From NCBI RefSeq assembly GCF_001640805.2, contig NC_066835.1:7000227-7064226 (forward strand): DNA of 64,000 nt. The letters run 5' to 3'. Position 1 is the stretch's first letter; the number at the start of each line of letters is the position of its first letter. Under the pieces are notes generated by a model. It searched no databases and was not told the DNA's origin. It was given only the letters and a program-made list of their open reading frames with translations. Both the position numbers and the translations under genes were made by a program. The stretch comes from Lates calcarifer. Its lineage: Eukaryota; Chordata; Actinopteri; Centropomidae. This document shows positions 16,501 through 29,457 of the stretch, one piece after another.

Positions 16501-18844
16501 GAGAAGATGGGAGAAGGTAAGTGTCCTTTTCCCATCTTCTCTTTTAATGTGGTGGCCATTGTCAAGTCATCTTGTGTCTCCTTCCTCACTCCAATCTCAG
16601 GCCTCTATATTTTTTCATCCCGTCCCCCAGAGCCACAAAATGTCTGTTGCATTTCTCCCTTATATTCAAGCTCCCCACTTTCCCCCCCCCCCTTTTTTTC
16701 TCCTCTTAGCTCAACATCTCATCTCACTTTTCGTCTCACCCCTGCCGCTCTGTGCCACCATCTTATCATCTTTGGCCTGTAGATTAGATTTCCTACCTAT
16801 TGGGATGCCATGGATGCCAGAGGGGAGCATTTAGATGGATCTCAGATCGCTAGCTCACACACATAGATATTGGACACATGCATGTTGCACACACACACAC
16901 ACACACAACCACATACACGCACACACACCTGTCGGTTTATATACAGACATCCCTTGCCAGGGATAAATATGTCATTCATGTATCACTATACTGCCTGGAG
17001 CCAAATTGTTATGGTACCTTGACACCCTCATCATCTGAGAACCTGAAAAGGCTCCAACTCTCCAACACACACACACACACACACACACATGCATACAAAC
17101 CTGTACTCTATTTCTTCCTCCTCCATTCCTCTTTCAAATTGTCACCCAGAACATAAGACCATCTCAGAGAGATTAGAATCAATCATGATGATGAAAGGTG
17201 GTTGTAACGCCTCCGTCAGTGTGGCCGATGTCATTCAACAAAGCAGACATGAATGAGGTTTTTGTACACCCTTTTATCTGTCTTTCACCCTAACAATGTT
17301 ACTTTTATCTGGTGTCAAGGCGAGACGGACAAAAGACCATACTGACGAAATGATGACAAAAAAAAAAAAAGACGTCTGGAGCGAGTTTTCAAGGAGCCGT
17401 GTGCAGCAGCGAGAGACAAACTCCTCCAAAAATCCCAAAATGAAGCCGGTTAGTTAGCTGGCCACAAGTTTGGCCCACTGTCCAAAATGGCATTCTGAGG
17501 GTGTAGCTCAATGCCGGGTTGGTCGAAGATGAAGAAGTCCGACACCATGTGAACCAAATGTTTCATTTCACAGTAAAGATTCATTTGGCATGTGTGGAGC
17601 TGCTGTGCATGAGTCCGTCCCAGCTGCTCTGCAGAGCATCAGAGGAAAGGAGCCACATCAGTCTCTCAGGTGATAGATTGGAAATCAAAGTTTTAATCAT
17701 ACACTTTGGGCTGTTGCCTGGCAACAGGCCTCCCCTCACTGAACTTGTCTGTTGGCTGAGGAGAAGCAAAGATGAGAAGAAGATGACGAGCCAAACGGAG
17801 AGATGCATGGAGCTGAACTGCACGACATGTCTGACTGAATGGGTCGCAATCAAATATTAAAGGATAGAAACTGTGATAATATATTGCATACAATTATCAG
17901 CAAAAGCACTAAAGTTCAATTTTAAAAATTGCTATTAATCTTTTTTTTTTTTTTGCACTTTGAGAACCTTTAACGTGTGAGACTCTACCCTGCTAACTCT
18001 GCTGCTTTCATATCTCTTCTTTGTTACAAAAGAAGTCATCGTTTTACCTTTTAAAGCAGAACAGCTAAAAAAAAAAAAAGTATTTCCTCTGTTAACAATA
18101 GAGCCCGGTGCTTTAAAGTGCACCTCACTGCATCAGCACGAGCCGCAAGCAGAGTCCCACATTAATATGCATAGCACTGCCAACACGTTTCTGTGCATAT
18201 TTCCTTCTGTCTATTAAACTAATAATGTGAGCAGCTAACTGTGCACACTTTGCACAGTCTGCACACACTCACACAGTCCATCTACACAGTAGAAGCACAG
18301 CTAAGTAGACCAAAAACATCAGTAATCAAGACCAGAGATTTGTTGAACCTTTACACTGTTGTACATGATTTAGTTGTAGTTGTTCGTGGTATTACTTAAA
18401 TGTGTACATTGTTGTTATTTTATACGTCCTACCCTTTGCCAGAGTGGCCCAGCTGTCTCATGATCATTAATCATTATCAACCCAGCAACGACTTGGAAGA
18501 GCAGTTCGGCAAAAGACGAGGCAAAGACATCTTGGGGGATGATTTTGGAGCGTTAACTTCATTTCTTGCTTGGTCAGTGAATGAAGATACAGTCTCTCTC
18601 TTCCTGCTGTGGAATTTTATCCTGCAATGAGAAGAGACAGTTTCTGAATCAGTTCTTGTGGTGAAATAGGAAACTGATTTTGTGTAATGCAACTGTTCTC
18701 CTGTGTATCGTGGACGATTTTTGTTGAATAATAGTCTCTGCCACTGGGATATGCATTTCTAAGCCTGTTTTACTGTGAAACTCATTTTAATGGGCATGTA
18801 TTGTGAAATAAACTCTGACATCTCATACGACCTCTGTCATGTAT
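13536..18844. other. Intergenic DNA, no gene seen
   Basis: This stretch contains CA microsatellites at 16889-16907 and 17064-17088, an A-run at 17359-17370 and a C/T-run at 16682-16698. Open frames of up to 214 codons near 16190-16834 begin at a GTG and run through CT-rich sequence, so I read them as chance. The block 17310-17660 is GC-richer and may be a conserved element. Confidence 0.5.
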
Positions 18845-18847
18845 GTT

Positions 18848-19975
18848 TTCCTGCTGGTGCACCCCGAGGAAGGCTGCGTCAATCAGTTTACCCATCGGTC
18901 TCTGTCCGTCCCTGCAACACTTTGAAAAACTTGTCAGGGGTCATATCACATCACTCCCCGCCCAAAGTTTTGACCCCCACCAGTTTGCTTATAGACACCA
19001 TCCTCCCCCACAAACTGATGGACAAACTGAGGGACCTGGGTCTTCCACACTCCACTTGCATATGGATCAACAGCTTCCTGACTGGTCGCAGCCAAGGGGT
19101 TAGAGTGGGCCATCATACATCTACAGCCCTCAGCCTTAGTACCAGCTCCCCACAGGGCTGTGTTCTGAGCCCCCTGCTCTACAGCCTTTACACATACGAC
19201 TGCACCCCCGCCCACCACAGCAACACCATCGTTAAGTTTGTTGACGACACCATGGTGGTGGGGCTCATCTCTGGGGGGACTAGTCCGCCTATAAGGACGA
19301 GGTGGAGCACCTGACAGCTTGGTGCAGAGAGAGCAACCTGCTCCTCAACACTTCAAAGACCAAGGAGCTTATAATAAACTTCAGGAAGAAGAAAACAGAC
19401 ATTCCACCACTGATCATCAGTGGGGACTGTGTGGAGAGGGTGGTGGACTTCCGTTTCCTGGGAGTCCACATTGAGGAGGACCTGACCTGGAGCGTGAACA
19501 CCTCTGAGCTGCTGAAAAAAGCCCAGCAGAGACCACACTTCCTGAGGGTGCTCAGGAAAAATAACATCAACCAGAGACTGCTGGTGTCCTTTTATCAGTG
19601 CTCCACAGAGAACATCCTAACATACTTTAAATGTGTGTGGTACATCAGCGGAACAGTGGCTCAGAGGAAAGCGCTCCAGAGGGTCATTAACACGGCCCAG
19701 AAGATCATCGGGGAGGCTGCCTTCTCCCCACATTGGAAGATCTACACAATTCCTGCTGTCTCACAAAAGCTCATAATATCAGAATCAGAATCAGAATCAG
19801 ACTTTATTGCCAAGTAAGTTTGCACATACAAAGAAATTTGTCTTGGTATATCAGTGATAGTAAAAAAAAAGCAAAAACTATATTTACAAGGAACATAAAT
19901 ATACATAATTAAAATGTAAAGTGTAGAGTGCAAATGTTTGAAGGTGGTAGTGATTGTCCAGAGAGATATACGTTA
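18848..19975 (+). mobile_element. Decayed LINE (CR1/L2/Rex1-type) reverse transcriptase fragment
   Basis: Three open segments encode parts of one non-LTR reverse transcriptase. The first, near 18890-18985, ends in FDPHQFAYRH. The second, 18990-19300, holds the SPQGCVLSPLL motif and the catalytic motif as FVDD. The third, 19302-19770, holds HLTAWCRESNLLLNTSKTKEL and FLGVHIEEDLTW. The reading frame shifts at about 18985 and again at about 19290. The segment expected between HQFAYR and ILPHKLMDKL, which carries the first catalytic aspartate, is deleted. A tail with 'atcaga' repeats and 'ctttattgccaagtaagttt' (19780-19850) looks like a LINE 3' end. The element is 5'-truncated and cannot be active. 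The end coordinate is approximate. Confidence 0.85.
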
Positions 19976-20278
19976 ATGTAACGCATAGATGTACGTTAAT
20001 GTAACATGTATGTAACACTTACCTCTATCCTGTTGTTTTAGATGACACCCTTGAGGTCTCATCAAATCATAATGGGCAGTTTGGAATTTGATTCACATTC
20101 ATCGTGAGCAAGTTAATGTGTCTTTTATTTTATTGATCTCATTGCTTTTTCTCTAGCACCCTCAGAACAAACATTGCATTTTTAACCCCACTCCTGTTAA
20201 GCCTTTAAGTATATTGTTTTCTCCATTCAGCTCCTTTATATTGTGCTGTGAACTGAACATTGCAGCCTCTACTGCTTT

Positions 20279-20345
20279 AGGCAAGGCAATTTTATTCATA
20301 GCACAATTCATACACAATGGCAATTTAAGGTGATTTACCAGCTGC
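20279..20345 (+). repeat. Short dispersed repeat tail
   Basis: The sequence 'aggcaaggcaattttattca' followed by 'tagcacaattcatacacaat' resembles the 3' part of a common teleost dispersed repeat. No body of the element is present upstream. Confidence 0.5.
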
Positions 20346-20354
20346 ATAAAAAGA

Positions 20355-20398
20355 CCTAAAACTAAATAAACTCCTGTGGGAGTTTATTTAGTTTTAGG
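20355..20398. repeat. Perfect hairpin: 20-bp inverted repeat, 4-base loop
   Basis: Bases 20355-20374 and 20379-20398 are perfect reverse complements, separated by TGTG. The stem is AT-rich (cctaaaactaaataaactcc). There is no T-run typical of a terminator and no gene beside it. It could be a recent inverted duplication or a remnant of a mobile element end. Confidence 0.9.
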
Positions 20399-20399
20399 C

Positions 20400-23300
20400 A
20401 TCCCTATAACCTCTCTTTATGTATAGAAAAGAAAAATAAATAAATAAAAAATGCAGCCCCTTTTTGTTTTGACTGGCCAACATATCCCAGATGATATATT
20501 TTAGATATTCATATTGTAAAAGCACACAAAAAATGTATTTTGTTCCTAACCACTCAGTTCATTTGTAGAGGAAAAACAGTACTTTAAATTCTGTCAGTTT
20601 AGAGGCTTGAGAATTAATGTAGTGCATTTCCATTAATTTGTTTTGTTTTTTGTTTTTTTGTTGTTGTTTTTTTGAAAACTCACACCACTCACCTACTATA
20701 AACGCACACTTTTTTGGACAGATCCAGGTTTCCTAACAACTTTTTTGGCTGTGGTGAAACAGCTTTTGTGGAAGTTATTTTTGGTCTTTTTTTATGTGGG
20801 TGTTTGCTGCAATAGAACATACATAGTTTGATGCTTTTCAGTATCTCAGAGAATTGAGATTCTGTGAAACCAGTATAATGAGTAATGCCAACCCACTCAC
20901 CAGGCACTGCAATTATTAAACAATGTTTTTGCTAGAGTCTTCCCACATCAACTACCCCATAGTTAAGGTGTGGCTAAATGTATGTGATTTCATTGTTTGG
21001 GTACGTTTAGTTTAGGGTTGTTGTTGGTTAAACAAAAAGAAAGCAGACAACCTTACAAGGCTGTGATATCTAATATTTTATAAAGCAACACCAGTGAGTA
21101 ACGCTGCAACAAAGCAGCACTGGCACTTCTGATGATTCCCTGATGATTAAGTATAGAAGTTGATCATTCGATGTAGCCCCACTGCAAAAGGTCAAATTGT
21201 TGTTTGAAAACATTTTAGTGGCCTTACTTTGAGTGCTCGCCAGTAATTAGTTCTCACATCACTATTTCTCATTGTTTGGGTGTCTGACTCATGAATTAGA
21301 CTCATGCATTTGCTTTGGTCTGGTGAGAAAATAATGGCACTTTCTTCACACTGAGCCTCAAAATTAATAGGATAAAATGGCCTCACTTAAACATTTCCCA
21401 GTAGGTCTTACACTTGCCAGATACACATTTTGTTTGTCAAATAAATGTTCTAATCATGACAAATAATTCCATATCCATTTACAAAATTTCTTAGTCTGCA
21501 CTTCATTCAGGGGACTATAGCTTTCATATGTAAATGTTGGTCATGTGCGGCCAAGAGGATGAACACTGAATCTTCTGCTGATAGATTTAAAAATAGTTTG
21601 CTCTGGATGCTCCCTGTGCCAACTGTAGCTACTCTATTTAAATTCCTGCAACTAATTTAGCTAAATTTCCTCTCTGTAATATTTTACTCTTCACTCGCAG
21701 TAAAAGTCAAGCCTGCTGCCATTTGGAATGGGTTGAAGGCTGAGCGGCTCATTGTTTAAGCCTGTAATGTGCTCTGTAAATGGGTTTGTATGGGCACAGA
21801 TGGATGTCAGAACGGTCCAAATGGAGAGTCGGCCCCTGCGGTGAGGACTTGAGCAATTCCGACAAACAGTGAATCATAGCATCCCTGTTGCATTCCAATG
21901 CCTCCCAATGTTAGTCAAGAGTTCATCTGTAGTGACAACATCTTTCAAAAATAGTGCTACCAGTCCTTATAAGGATTTCTACACTTCCATTCACCTTTAT
22001 ACACACCTTCTCTCTCTCTTCTGTCCCCTTGTATTTAATAAAAATATGACCAAGAAACAAAATGAGCCACCTTGAACCACCAAGCAAGTGAACAACACTG
22101 CAGTCTTCTACAACTCCTACAACAGGTTGTCCCAAATATTGCTGTTTACTAGCTAGCCACTTGGCCTTCTGTTTTGGCTTTCTTTTGTTGTGCTCAAAAT
22201 TAGCAATTAGATTACTATTTATTTTTCCAGGGCAAAAACTGCACATGTGTCAGTATGCATCAATTCTACTACATCATTTAACTCACCTCCTTTGCCTTTC
22301 TTAATGAGCTCAGTATCTTTGCCGGCTAAAGACAGGTGTTTTATCTTGAAACATACAGTATGGTGAACTTATTTGACACCATTATTGCATTGAACTGTGT
22401 TTCTGACTACTATGCACCTGGAGGAATTTGCCGTGTTACAACACAAGCTGTTGTCACCAGTTTTAGCTCCAGCATAACAAGTTTAACAGGGTCATTTTGA
22501 TTTTTATTCTTTCATTTTGACACTATTGAAAATGTGTTTTGAAAATAACGTCAATGTTAATGTCATTATCTGCAAGATCGTCAAGGCAACCCAGGGTGCT
22601 AATGTACAATATTTGACTGTTAACCCTGCATGTTTCAGTAGCACTGCAGTGGAAAGACGCTAGATGACTCAGGCCTGATAAGTTAGCCCTGTCATCCACC
22701 CCATTTTGTACACACATCCCTCACATCGACAGAAAACTGACAGCATGGGAAAAGGGCAATAGATGAAAGTGCAGATGCAGCAGCCAGAGTTGACGTCCTC
22801 ATTCCTTCTCCCCCGGTCTGTTTTATTACAGCAGTGTCAGGGCTGAGCCTTCTTAATTGTATTCAAGATCACCATGTCTCCCTTTGATGATGCGTACGAT
22901 GGGAAACAGAGGGAGAATCAATCACAGGGCACCCATGCTCGCGCTCCGCCATACAAAAGGCAAGCACGTGCCGAAAAAATGTGCTCACTCACACACACAC
23001 ACACACATACATAAACGCATGAATATTTTTCTTTTCCTTATCTTTAGTATTCTCTATATCCTCTCTTTTCTCATTCTGCCTCACCCTCACACATGGAATC
23101 TCACACACACACACACACACACAAATCCACAGCTTTCCCTGTCTCAGTCCTTACATGATGTGAGCAAAAAGCTTGAATTTATCCTCTGTGAGAACCCCCC
23201 CCCCCTTCCTACCCCTCCCCATTTTTCTAGCATTCACACACATACCAAAACACACACATACACACAACCAGTAAACATGTATTATTTGGCTTTGTCATTG

Positions 23301-25690
23301 TGAGCCACAGTGGAAATTAAGCTATACAAATGTGTTCCGTCTTCTGTGTGTGTATGTGTGTGTGTGAGTGTGTTTGAGTGAGTCATGTGTCAAATGTGAA
23401 GTGTTGTGTTACCAAAAAAAAAAAAAAAAAATGTAATGAATGGTGGTCCTGCCAGCAGTAAAGAGGATTCAGTGCAGGGTGGAGGTGCAGATTCAATTAG
23501 CTTTGTGGGCGCCATGAAATGGTGATAATACAGGCTGGTAATGTCAACAAGCATCAAATCTTTCTTTTTTTTTTCCCCCGCAGCAAAAGCTTCTCTCTCG
23601 CTTCTCTCTCTTTTTCTCTGCACCCTGCATGCTTTGTCCTTCACGTATGGTGGTAGTTAGGGTCACAGAGGCCGTAAATCGCTGCTAGCAGGATGCACAG
23701 CCAACGCCATTCATCAATGTAATTAGCGCTCGGCATACGACCCTGCTGCTATGGACATGGCTGCCTGCTTTCTGACGGGCTATCTAACAGTCTCCCATCC
23801 TCGCTCTCCATTTTCCCTCTCTTATCGTCTCTTAGTTAGCCTCCGCAAAAGGGGTGTGTGCACCTGTCACGGCCTTCACCTGCTCCGTTCGATTTCCATC
23901 CTGCAGAAAAGTATTTGTGTGTGTGTATAAGAAGGAGGATTTCTGATTCCTAATGGGTGTGTGTGCGTGTGTGTGTGTAAGGCTGTTGGAGCAAAGTGGG
24001 AGAGAGCAGGCCATGGTATTGTGACATTTGTTCATTTGTCATTTCGGTTGAGTGGTGCAGTAATTACTGCCACTGGGGGCTCGCTCTTGTGTTTGGGGCT
24101 CGGCCAGAGAGCAAAGAGCGCTGTCAACGGGAAAACACAGAGGGAGAGTTTGGGAAAATGCAAGATCCCCGGAGGAGCTGCTTTGCTCTGTCCCCTCATT
24201 GATAACACTTCCGTTGTGCAAACAGCTTGAGTTGTTGCCTAAATTACAGTAATTTTTTAGAAGAATATATTGAGGTGAAATAGGATCTGCAGTTCTATAG
24301 CCTGAAAAGCTTATTCTCAGATACCCACACAAATCTCAAGTACACACACGCTAACATGGAAAGTATTGCACAGAGATGGAAATCAAGCCAAAGAAAAAGG
24401 AAGCACAAAGCATCCGGGGCAATGGAGCACTGTGGCACAGGAACAGTATGGATTCTTACCATGCTCTCCTTCCACAAAGCCTCTTTTGTAAGATTGCATA
24501 ATGACATAATGCTTGTTCTCTCATTCATCCATTTCCACCCACATCCTCATCCATTACATACCCCTTCTTCAAAGTAGGTGCTTGTTAATTGTTGGGTCTT
24601 GGCTGAAGAGGTTACGAGTGTTTCAGCTCTCTGCAGTGAATGAATGTGGCTTGTTGACTCCCAAGTCGCACTGGAGTGTGCGTTCGGAATACCAGAATGC
24701 CAAGTCCATTAAAGTGAGAAGGGTTCATTTGTCACTGTTTCCACTGGTGTTGCTGTAATGACCAGGTATGTGGTTGATGAATGGCCTGACCTTTTCTTCC
24801 CCCTTATAATCAAGAGTTCTTTGTAGATTCCAATGCCCAGTACATGCCCATCCCCAGAACTGAGCGTTGAATTACTGATAAATATTTATAGGCCCTATAT
24901 AAATACCTTAATTACATATATTTATATATACATGCATAGAGTATGTATGATGAGTATTGTTGTGATGCCACACTGCTCTTTTTATGAGCTGGGACCTACT
25001 GCAACAAGGTACAGCAAGTCTCTCACACTTTTAAGCTAAAGTGGTGTGCATGCGGCTCAAGTAAGAGTGATACTCAGAATAGAAGAATTTGGTGTCTTTT
25101 TTCGTTGAATTTCTAAAGCAGTGTTGTGAGGAATTGATTTAACAACATGTGTGTCTGCTCTAAGGATAGGGTTAGATGCAAAAGCCCGGTTCATTAGGTT
25201 ACTATGTACTGTGCCATAGTACTAGCTGAACTTTCCAAGCTAAGAAGCTAAGGAGTATTATATGTTGGAACATTTTGTCAAATTTCATGTGTAATGCTGT
25301 ACTATAACGCAAGAGCTAAGTAGTATCATCCTGCGATACATGAACAATGCTTTTCCTTTATTTAAATTTCTTTCATATGGGTTATGAACTGATCAGGATG
25401 TCGACTGGGCATATCAGCTCAGGTTTTCAACCAACTCAGTAAGTGTTGATTGGTTAGCCAGCTACAGCTGAGAACCGCTAGGAACATTTCTCATTTCAGC
25501 TAAGACAACTGACTTTTTACAGCTAGCAGTGATGAGCCTGCTATTGTTTTAAGATGTTTCAAAAATTACATTCTAAACCTGCCACTATTATCACTGTAAA
25601 CTGCATATGTGACAGAGGTGCAGCAACAAACAGTCTGCTAAGTAAAAGCAAAGCAGCAAGGTTAGCAAAGGACCTTATAAGTTCAACTAA
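20400..25690. other. Intergenic DNA with microsatellites, no gene seen
   Basis: CA or GT arrays lie at 22990-23008, 23102-23121, 23344-23368 and 23957-23979. There is a C-run at 23193-23203 and an A-run at 23414-23431. The block 23640-23860 and the block 24030-24200 are GC-richer. No coding exon with a recognisable domain was found. Confidence 0.5.
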
Positions 25691-25692
25691 AG

Positions 25693-25835
25693 GCAGTGTT
25701 AGAAAGTAACCAAGCGCATTTAGTCATGTACCGTACTTATGTAAAATTTTCAGGTCCTTGTACTTCCCATTTAGTGCTTTTTTTAACACTTCATCTCCTC
25801 AACATTAGAGGTAAACTTTGTATTTTTTTGTTCAT
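25693..25835 (+). repeat. Dispersed teleost repeat, degraded copy
   Basis: The stretch beginning 'agtgttagaaagtaaccaag' and running through 'ggtccttgtacttcccattt' matches from memory a frequent fish repeat that starts 'agtgttggaaagtaactaag'. The copy is diverged and truncated on the right. Confidence 0.5.
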
Positions 25836-27430
25836 GTTGCATCTGTATGCTGCAGAGGAACAGCTTTGTTTAAGCAAGCGGTGTTTTTGTCTAGCTTAAA
25901 TGCAAATGCATTCAAGGGATCACATTTTCGCATCAGGAGTTCCAACAGCAAGGAAGAGGAAATGTTGAAATGAAGCTGTTTGTCATATTTACTGTACATG
26001 CTGTGACCTCCACACAAATCAAGCTTCACCTCCCCATCGCTCCATCACCAACTCATGTCATGTATGGATTTGCAATGAACAGCCACTGTGGATGACTTAC
26101 AGTGGTGGTTCAGGCAATCAATGCACATTATGGAGTAAGTTATGCTGTCATTACAGGGGCTGAAAAGAGTTGTCACACAAAAGTTGGCAAAATATATAAT
26201 AATTGGTAGATTAAAAAAAGTAAGATGCAAGCTTGTCAAAAATAGCATGTTGAAAAACACATACCAGCGTTAAGGCCCATATACAGATGCTATGCAAAGT
26301 TACAAGGCTACTGTTCCTTCCTGCAGGCACTTTGCTGTGCCATGCTCTTTTCTAATTCTATCATTCCAGATGATAGAGCCGAGAGCAAACCGCACTGAGG
26401 ATTATGCCCTGTGTTTGATCGTGAATGGGCAGAAAACCAAGGAATCAGCATGTTCACAGGCTTGACTAGCAAGTTTGCCATCATCCGGGAAATAAAAGTA
26501 CCTGGCAACAGCACAACAATGAGTGATATCAAAGAAAAGCACAGGGAAAACAGTGTCCCTTCACGTGATAAGGCTCTGCTGGAGACAGTGGAAATCAAGG
26601 GGACATAATAGTCACTCCTTCTCTTCGCATTTCAATATATGTAATCTCTGTGATGCTGTCACTGTCCATCATGTTCGTCCAGTCTGCTCTGTTATTGAAT
26701 TTGTCTTTGTTTATTTAATCTTGAATATATAGACATAGTATGTACAGGCTGACACATACAGGGGGTAAGTAAAGTGGCAGGAGAAAGTGCTGACAGGCTG
26801 GGGTATGATGGGAAGAGAAGAGGGAGGAGAACTAAAAATTGAAAAGACAAAAATAGGACAATGGAGGATGTACACAAAGCTTAGACTCGCTTCCTCTCCT
26901 AGAGAAAAAAAAAAGAGCTGACTGAAAACCTATTTTCCAGGCGTTCCATGCACAGAGAGGAAAAACCATTTGCATTTCATTTCGATAATATCTTGAAAGC
27001 TTTTCCCATCCTAAGTTATGCCAAGGCACTCATAAATAATTAAATCATTACACTAATGACTTCAAATACTTCAAATAGCATTCATATTTTTTGTACTCGC
27101 TTTAGGAATAATTGGAATGGAGCTCAAATGTTTTTTATATGATTTTTTTTTTTCTTTCAATAAAGTCAGTATTCAGGGCAGCTGAAAGGAACTTCAAAAG
27201 GAGTGTTGCTAAATCTCCACTAACATCAAAACAGACCTGTTAAAACTACAAACGGTGATATTAGGTGAATTATTATGGGCAGAGAGCCAAGAAACAATAT
27301 GACTTTGCAGCGTGCTTCTCAAATGTCATTTATTGCAGCACTGCAAAGTGCTGTGAAGTGAATAGCTAAATAGTGTAGATCCAATTTCAGACATGGTGCT
27401 GCCTCTTCCCACATCAACCTCTCTCCCAAC

Positions 27431-27502
<72 letters not shown>

Positions 27503-29150
27503 ATCTGGCAGATATTATACTGCAGACCAAGCAACACTGCTGATTTCTTCCCTGGTGTCAGTAGAGAGCAGGAAATGGTGGGGGTGCAGAAACATGCATA
27601 GTAATATTCAGGTAAATGTTTCTATAAAGCGATGGCCAGCACTTTGGCCTCAAGGGGCGTTCACATAATTTCTCTAACAGTAATGGCTCACTGAAGACCT
27701 GCCTGGTCAGTAAGTGATTGTGAGAAACAAAAATGGAGAGAGGGAAAGACCCTTTATGGCTTCTGCACAAAATTATCAATACATTCATGAAACTTCTTGA
27801 TTAGTTACATAAACACAAAAATGTCATCACATCTGACCACTTTAGCCATTTCTATTAATTTCTCTTTTTCTTCCACAGATAAATAATCTGCGCAGGCTGC
27901 ATATGAAGTACTCCAGAGAGCTAAGGTGCTTTCTTATTTTGTTAGTCATATGTCGTATGTTCTTTTATTTCTCGAAAAGAAATTGTGTCTTTCTCTGTCA
28001 CAGTCTCTTGCTATCCCCATCTCCTCCCACTCCCCCTTTCAAGTTTCTTTTTCCTCTGCCAAAGCAGGCAGAGGTTTGGATATACCACTGACTTGCCACA
28101 GGGCACTAACCGCACACGCTGACCTGTGCTACCAATGCTCCACAGATTCCTGTGCCAAGCCCTTACCACCCCACACAGAGACAAACCTCGAGAGGAGGGG
28201 GAAGAGGGGCTGGCTCTCTGGCACTCTCTGCCTGGCAAGGCAGCGCTGGCACAGGGGGAGAGGGGAGGGTTGGAGGTCTGGACAGACCTGGGCCCACCAT
28301 TTTGCCCATCTGCTGTTTCAAAGCCCATAATAGCAGACCAGCATATAAATGTGTGTCCTCTGTGGTTTGCATTCACCTGCTTGCAGTTTACAAAATCTGA
28401 GTTACAGGTAATAAAACAAGGAAATGAAATGTAGAAGCTAAGAAAACACATGAAGCTATGGCAGTTTTGCCCTTTATTATATAGTAGATATCAATTACTC
28501 AGTGACAGTTCCTTCATGACTACAGCTAAAAAAAAAAAAGATACTAAAAGAAATGATTTGAATATATAAATAACTTGTAAAGTCCTTTTAGACTTTCTCT
28601 TCATATGAAGCCTTAGGGTTTGATATAATGAAGGGCTGCATGTTAAAAAATAATAAATCTGAATGAAATAGCACATCTGAGCTCTATCACCACAGAAAGG
28701 GTTATTTGGTTGTGTAATGTAACAGATAGGGAGAGAAGTTATTAATCAGAGAGTCTGTAAAAGATGGGGCTCTGACAGTAAGAAGGAGATATATTTGTGT
28801 TTAAACCTGCTGTTAAACATGTATTATTCCAGTTTTATTATCATTAGGTCACTGTTTGTAAAACAAATCTTCACTCGCAGCTGTCCACACCATCAGCATC
28901 ATATTATCACCAAAAATGGCAGAATGTTGCATTGAATGTTAGAACCATTTCTTATTGACTTTCTAGAGCCTTACTGTCACTGTGACCAGGGAGAAAATAG
29001 TTGCAATTCCCCATGAAACCTAAATTTGTCACTTTACTGTTTTTGGTTCTGGCTTTTCTTCATTTTCTAACATTTTCGGCCATTTGCTTATGTTGAAGTT
29101 GCAGTGCGTCAAGCCAAAGCTAATAAGCATGTGATGCTGAGCTATTCCTT
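25836..29150. other. Intergenic DNA, no gene seen
   Basis: Contains the compound microsatellite listed separately and a GC-richer block at 28050-28400. A frame at 28126-28200 reads LCYQCSTDSC, which recalls Ly6 proteins, but nothing else of that fold follows. The block 26310-26600 is open on both strands without a recognisable product. Confidence 0.5.
27433..27498. repeat. Compound microsatellite (CT)n(CA)n
   Basis: An uninterrupted CT array (27433-27466) passes directly into an uninterrupted CA array (to about 27498). Perfect, long arrays of this kind are usually length-variable between individuals. Confidence 0.95.
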
Positions 29151-29157
29151 TGGTTAA

Positions 29158-29453
29158 AGGACCAGTGTGTAGGATTAAGTGGCACCTAGTGGTGAGGCTG
29201 CAGATTGCAACCAGCTGAATTCCCCTCTACAGTGGCCTTCAGGTAACATAATTGCAAAAGGTGGAGTCAGTGTTTGGTTTGTCCGTTCCTTGCCACTGTA
29301 GACACAGGACCCCTTCCCTATGCAGATATGAACGGCTCATTCTAAGATAACAAAAACACAACAATTTTTAGTTTTAGGTAATTATACCAAATGAAAACAA
29401 AATTACAAATATTATATTCCATTTCTGCCAATAGACCTCCTTACAGTAGTCCT
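29158..29453 (+). mobile_element. MITE family B, copy 1
   Basis: The element starts AGGACCAGTGTGTAGGA and ends GTAGTCCT, inside TTAA flanks (29154-29157 and 29454-29457). It matches, in reverse complement, the copy at 55894-56170: compare 'ggcacctagtggtgaggctg' here with 'caatctcaccactagatgcc' there. It has no coding capacity. The right end has lost part of the inverted repeat. From memory the family is widespread in percomorph fish. Confidence 0.75.
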
Positions 29454-29457
29454 TTAA

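Noticed and set aside
16190..16834. Longest open frame outside the kinase gene (214 codons)
   Set aside because: It starts at GTG, not ATG, runs through CT-rich low-complexity sequence, overlaps another open frame and shows no domain.
26308..26608. Block open on both strands near 26.3-26.6 kb
   Set aside because: Neither translation shows a domain and there is no consistent exon boundary; conservation could not be tested.
28011..28451. Overlapping open frames on both strands, one with LCYQCSTDSC resembling a Ly6 start
   Set aside because: No further cysteines of a Ly6 fold, no signal peptide in frame, no splice pattern; GC-rich sequence is open by chance.
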